Assembly (NCBI GenBank): GCA_036381515.1
Contig: DASVCR010000073.1
Location: forward strand, 33,499 to 97,498
Source of the DNA: ZC4RG20 sp036381515
GTDB lineage: Bacteria > Pseudomonadota > Gammaproteobacteria > Steroidobacterales > Rariloculaceae
Length of the DNA: 64,000 nucleotides
Direction of reading: 5' to 3'
Under the pieces are notes generated by a model. It was given only the letters and a program-made list of their open reading frames with translations. It ran no database searches and was not told the DNA's origin. The first letter of the stretch is position 1. Each line of letters begins with the position of its first letter. This document shows, in pieces, positions 62,106-64,000 of this stretch. A program made the translations under genes and the position numbers.

Positions 62106-62504
62106 ATGGCGACCGTAGAAGAGGTACATGAAGCGACCGAGCCGCATGGCCGCGAGCTGGAAGCCGCCGAAGCGCACGGGCAACAGCATCCGATCAGGAT
62201 CTATTTCCTGATCTGGGGCCTGTTGTTCCTGTTCAGCCTGTTCTCGTACCTGACGGACTTTCTCGACGACGGACTGATGCGCTGGGGACTGATCCTGCTC
62301 TTCATGTTCCTCAAGGCCGGCTTCATCGTCGCGATCTTCATGCACATGGCGTGGGAGCGGCTCGCGCTGATCTTTGCGATCCTCGGACCGCCGCTCGTGC
62401 TGCTCGTGCTCATCGGCCTGATGGTCGTCGAGGGCGACTATACGCTGCTGACACGGATCGACTTTTTCTCGGAGCCGCCGCCGATCGCGGCGCCCGAGCA
62501 CTGA
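62106..62504 (+). CDS. Cytochrome c oxidase subunit IV-like protein
   Basis: Small membrane protein of 132 residues with three helices (about 32-50, 58-78, 85-108) and an AFMHMxW-like IFMHMAWERL motif, as in the CtaF/CoxD family. An N-terminal His-rich segment precedes it. Fits the operon order III-III-IV. Confidence 0.83.
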   Translation: MATVEEVHEATEPHGRELEAAEAHGQQHPIRIYFLIWGLLFLFSLFSYLTDFLDDGLMRWGLILLFMFLKAGFIVAIFMHMAWERLALIFAILGPPLVLLVLIGLMVVEGDYTLLTRIDFFSEPPPIAAPEH

Positions 62505-62564
62505 CCGGAGACGCACGGCGCGCGTTCGCCCGCTCGCCGGCGACTCCTTCGACGGAGAAGGACG

Positions 62565-62849
62565 ATGCTCTTCTGGCTGCTCGGTGTCGTCGTCATGCTG
62601 CTCATCTGGGCGCGGATCTGGCAGACGAATCCGAAGATGGCGTTCGGCGTGCTGCTCGGCCTGCCGATCGCGTGGGTGGTCTCGCGCCTGATCACGCCCA
62701 TTTTGACTGGAGAAGCACCCGTGCCCGTCTGGCTGCCGCCGCTGCCGATCGCGATCATCGCGATCACTCTGTTCGTTTTCGGAGCCCTCGTCTGGATTCG
62801 CGGCACGCGCGCCGAGCGCGTCCGCGACGAGACTCGCGACCGGCGCTAG
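62565..62849 (+). CDS. Small hypothetical membrane protein, end of the oxidase operon
   Basis: 94 residues with two or three transmembrane helices (about 2-18, 25-45, 58-78) and a basic C-terminus. GGAGAAGGA precedes the ATG. I do not recognise the family; its place after the oxidase genes suggests an assembly or accessory role. Confidence 0.6.
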   Translation: MLFWLLGVVVMLLIWARIWQTNPKMAFGVLLGLPIAWVVSRLITPILTGEAPVPVWLPPLPIAIIAITLFVFGALVWIRGTRAERVRDETRDRR

Positions 62850-62921
62850 CTAGCGAGCGTTCGGATCCGTGGGTACCATCTCGCGCCGGTATCGAGCACC
62901 GCCTTTCAATGCCCGCAATAC

Positions 62922-63416
62922 ATGCGCCAACGTGATGTCACCGTGCGTCGGGTGTCGCCCGACAACCCGGATCTCGGCCTCTTGATCGCGCTTTCGGACG
63001 AGTATCTGAGCAAGCTGTATCCGGTCGAGAGCAATCACCTGGAAAGTGTGGCCGGACTTGCGGCCCCGAATGTCGCGGTGTTCGGAGCTTACGTCGGGCA
63101 GAAGCTGGTCGCGTGCGTCGCATCGAAGGTTTGCGAGGACGACGAGCGGTACGCCGAGGTCAAGAGGCTGTTCGTTCTCGAGAGCCACCGAGGTGCAGGA
63201 ATCGCGCAGGTCCTGATGCGTCGCGTCGAAGACGATGCGAGGGCAAACGGCATCTTTCTCGTGCGGCTCGAAACGGGCATTAAACAGCCCGCGGCCATCG
63301 GGCTGTACGAGAAGCTCGGCTATGCCGCGCGGGGGCCGTTCGGGCCGTACGGTGACGACCCCCTCAGCGTCTTCATGGAGAAGCGGCTCGCGGACGAAGC
63401 TGCCTCAACCGCGTAG
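62922..63416 (+). CDS. GNAT family N-acetyltransferase
   Basis: Soluble acetyltransferase of 164 residues. The acetyl-CoA loop is ESHRGAGIAQVLMRRVE, preceded by VKRLFVLE, and the final strand ends NPIGLYEKLGYAARG-like (AAIGLYEKLGYAARG). Substrate unknown; pattern resembles small-molecule or L-amino-acid acetyltransferases. Its 3' end overlaps the converging dehalogenase-like gene by 12 bases. Confidence 0.87.
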   Translation: MRQRDVTVRRVSPDNPDLGLLIALSDEYLSKLYPVESNHLESVAGLAAPNVAVFGAYVGQKLVACVASKVCEDDERYAEVKRLFVLESHRGAGIAQVLMRRVEDDARANGIFLVRLETGIKQPAAIGLYEKLGYAARGPFGPYGDDPLSVFMEKRLADEAASTA

Positions 63417-64000
63417 CGCGAGCACGAAGTCGCGCAACGCGGCGCCGATCTCGTGCGGCGAATCCTCCTGGACGTATTGGATGCCGGGCACCGTGACTTC
63501 CCGCTGGTTCGGCCAGCCGCGGCAGAAGTCTCGCGCGCGACCGGTCAGGAGCGCGCCCGGATCGGCGTCGATGAAGAGCTTCGGAACGGAGCCTTTCGCG
63601 AGCCATTCGGCGTAGCTTTCCACGACTGCAACGACGTCCGCCGGCTGTCCGTCGATCGGCAGCTCACGTGGCCACAACAGCGTCGGCAGGCGGGCATCGC
63701 GCTCCCTGAACGGCGCGCGATAGGCCTCCATCTCCTCGACGGACAGCGGACGCATCACGCTCTTCGGCAACACCGTCTCGACGAAGAAGTTCTCGTCGAG
63801 CACCATCTGCTCGCCGCGCTCGGATCGCAACGCTCGAAATATCGCGTCGCGGCCGTGCACGAAGTCTTCCCATCGCCGCGGCTGCACGAGCGCCTCCATG
63901 TAGGCGATCCCTTGCACGTGCTCGGGATGGCGGCGCGCCCAGTGAAAGCCGAGCGCCGAGCCCCAGTCGTGAAGCACGAGAACGACGTTCATCGTAAGGC
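63405..64000 (-). CDS. Haloalkane dehalogenase-like alpha/beta hydrolase, partial, catalytic His replaced
   Basis: The 3' ~198 codons of a gene that continues beyond the window. Its nucleophile region HDWGSALGFHWARRHP, the acid in GIAYMEALVQP and WPRELPIDGQPADVVAVV closely resemble DhaA/LinB haloalkane dehalogenases. The catalytic base, His272 in GLHYLQED of DhaA, is Gln here (GIQYVQED, codon 63477-63479). A His-to-Phe change at this site gives the ester-trapping HaloTag. The N-terminus, with the halide-binding Asn, is not visible. Confidence 0.82.
   Translation of the reverse strand, partial: LTMNVVLVLHDWGSALGFHWARRHPEHVQGIAYMEALVQPRRWEDFVHGRDAIFRALRSERGEQMVLDENFFVETVLPKSVMRPLSVEEMEAYRAPFRERDARLPTLLWPRELPIDGQPADVVAVVESYAEWLAKGSVPKLFIDADPGALLTGRARDFCRGWPNQREVTVPGIQYVQEDSPHEIGAALRDFVLALRG

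Overview
This 64 kb window is GC-rich, densely packed chromosomal DNA, most likely from a gammaproteobacterium near the Xanthomonadales/Steroidobacterales/Woeseiales part of the class. That placement is inferred from gene content and order, not from a search: a complete pspF/pspABC locus with a sigma54 site, the order polA-(small RNA)-engB-cytochrome c4-dsbA, tatABC-dtd, a GspA/GspB pair, E. coli-length GshA and IlvA, a FadE acyl-CoA dehydrogenase and an acyl-ornithine transcarbamylase arginine cluster. I saw no tRNA, rRNA, CRISPR array, prophage or intact insertion sequence.

Layout. 0.2-5 kb: a Gld-type ABC transporter operon. 5-17 kb: ilvA, a conserved hypothetical pair, an SLC13/RCK_C permease, an SRPBCC protein, quinone oxidoreductase, a ferredoxin reductase-like flavoprotein, and gshA with two membrane-anchored unknowns. 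17-24.7 kb: a DUF2845 protein, a bactofilin, a YheT-like hydrolase, a GGDEF/EAL protein and the phage-shock locus. 24.8-33.5 kb: malate dehydrogenase, FadE, a DUF4399 lipoprotein, GspA/GspB and a YadGH-like exporter. 33.7-36.6 kb: a divergent FlhD-like/FlhC-like regulator pair, an NRDE protein and a carboxylesterase. 36.7-48 kb: one long run argR-argG-(P-loop NTPase)-argC-argD-argF'-argB-argH-lptM-polA. 48-55 kb: a structured RNA locus, engB, cytochrome c4, dsbA, a CDF metal transporter, an aminotransferase, tatABC and dtd. 55-64 kb: a TRAP-type solute-binding protein, azurin, an aerobic cytochrome c oxidase operon, a GNAT protein and the 3' part of a haloalkane dehalogenase-like gene cut by the window edge.

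The most interesting items are: (1) a probable small RNA between polA and engB, the position of Spot 42 and ErsA, with a sigmaE-like promoter, four hairpins, a terminator and a loop that could pair with Shine-Dalgarno sequences; (2) a protein made of two FlhD-like repeats, divergent from an FlhC-like gene, away from flagellar genes; (3) an argF' product carrying Ala where known enzymes have Glu (acetylornithine) or Pro (succinylornithine), beside an uncharacterised P-loop protein in the same operon; (4) a DNA polymerase I that has lost three of its four proofreading catalytic residues; (5) a haloalkane dehalogenase homologue with Gln in place of the catalytic His; and (6) REP-like palindromes of one family at three loci, including a six-copy array between argB and argH.

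All family calls and alignments were made by eye and from memory; no database search was run.
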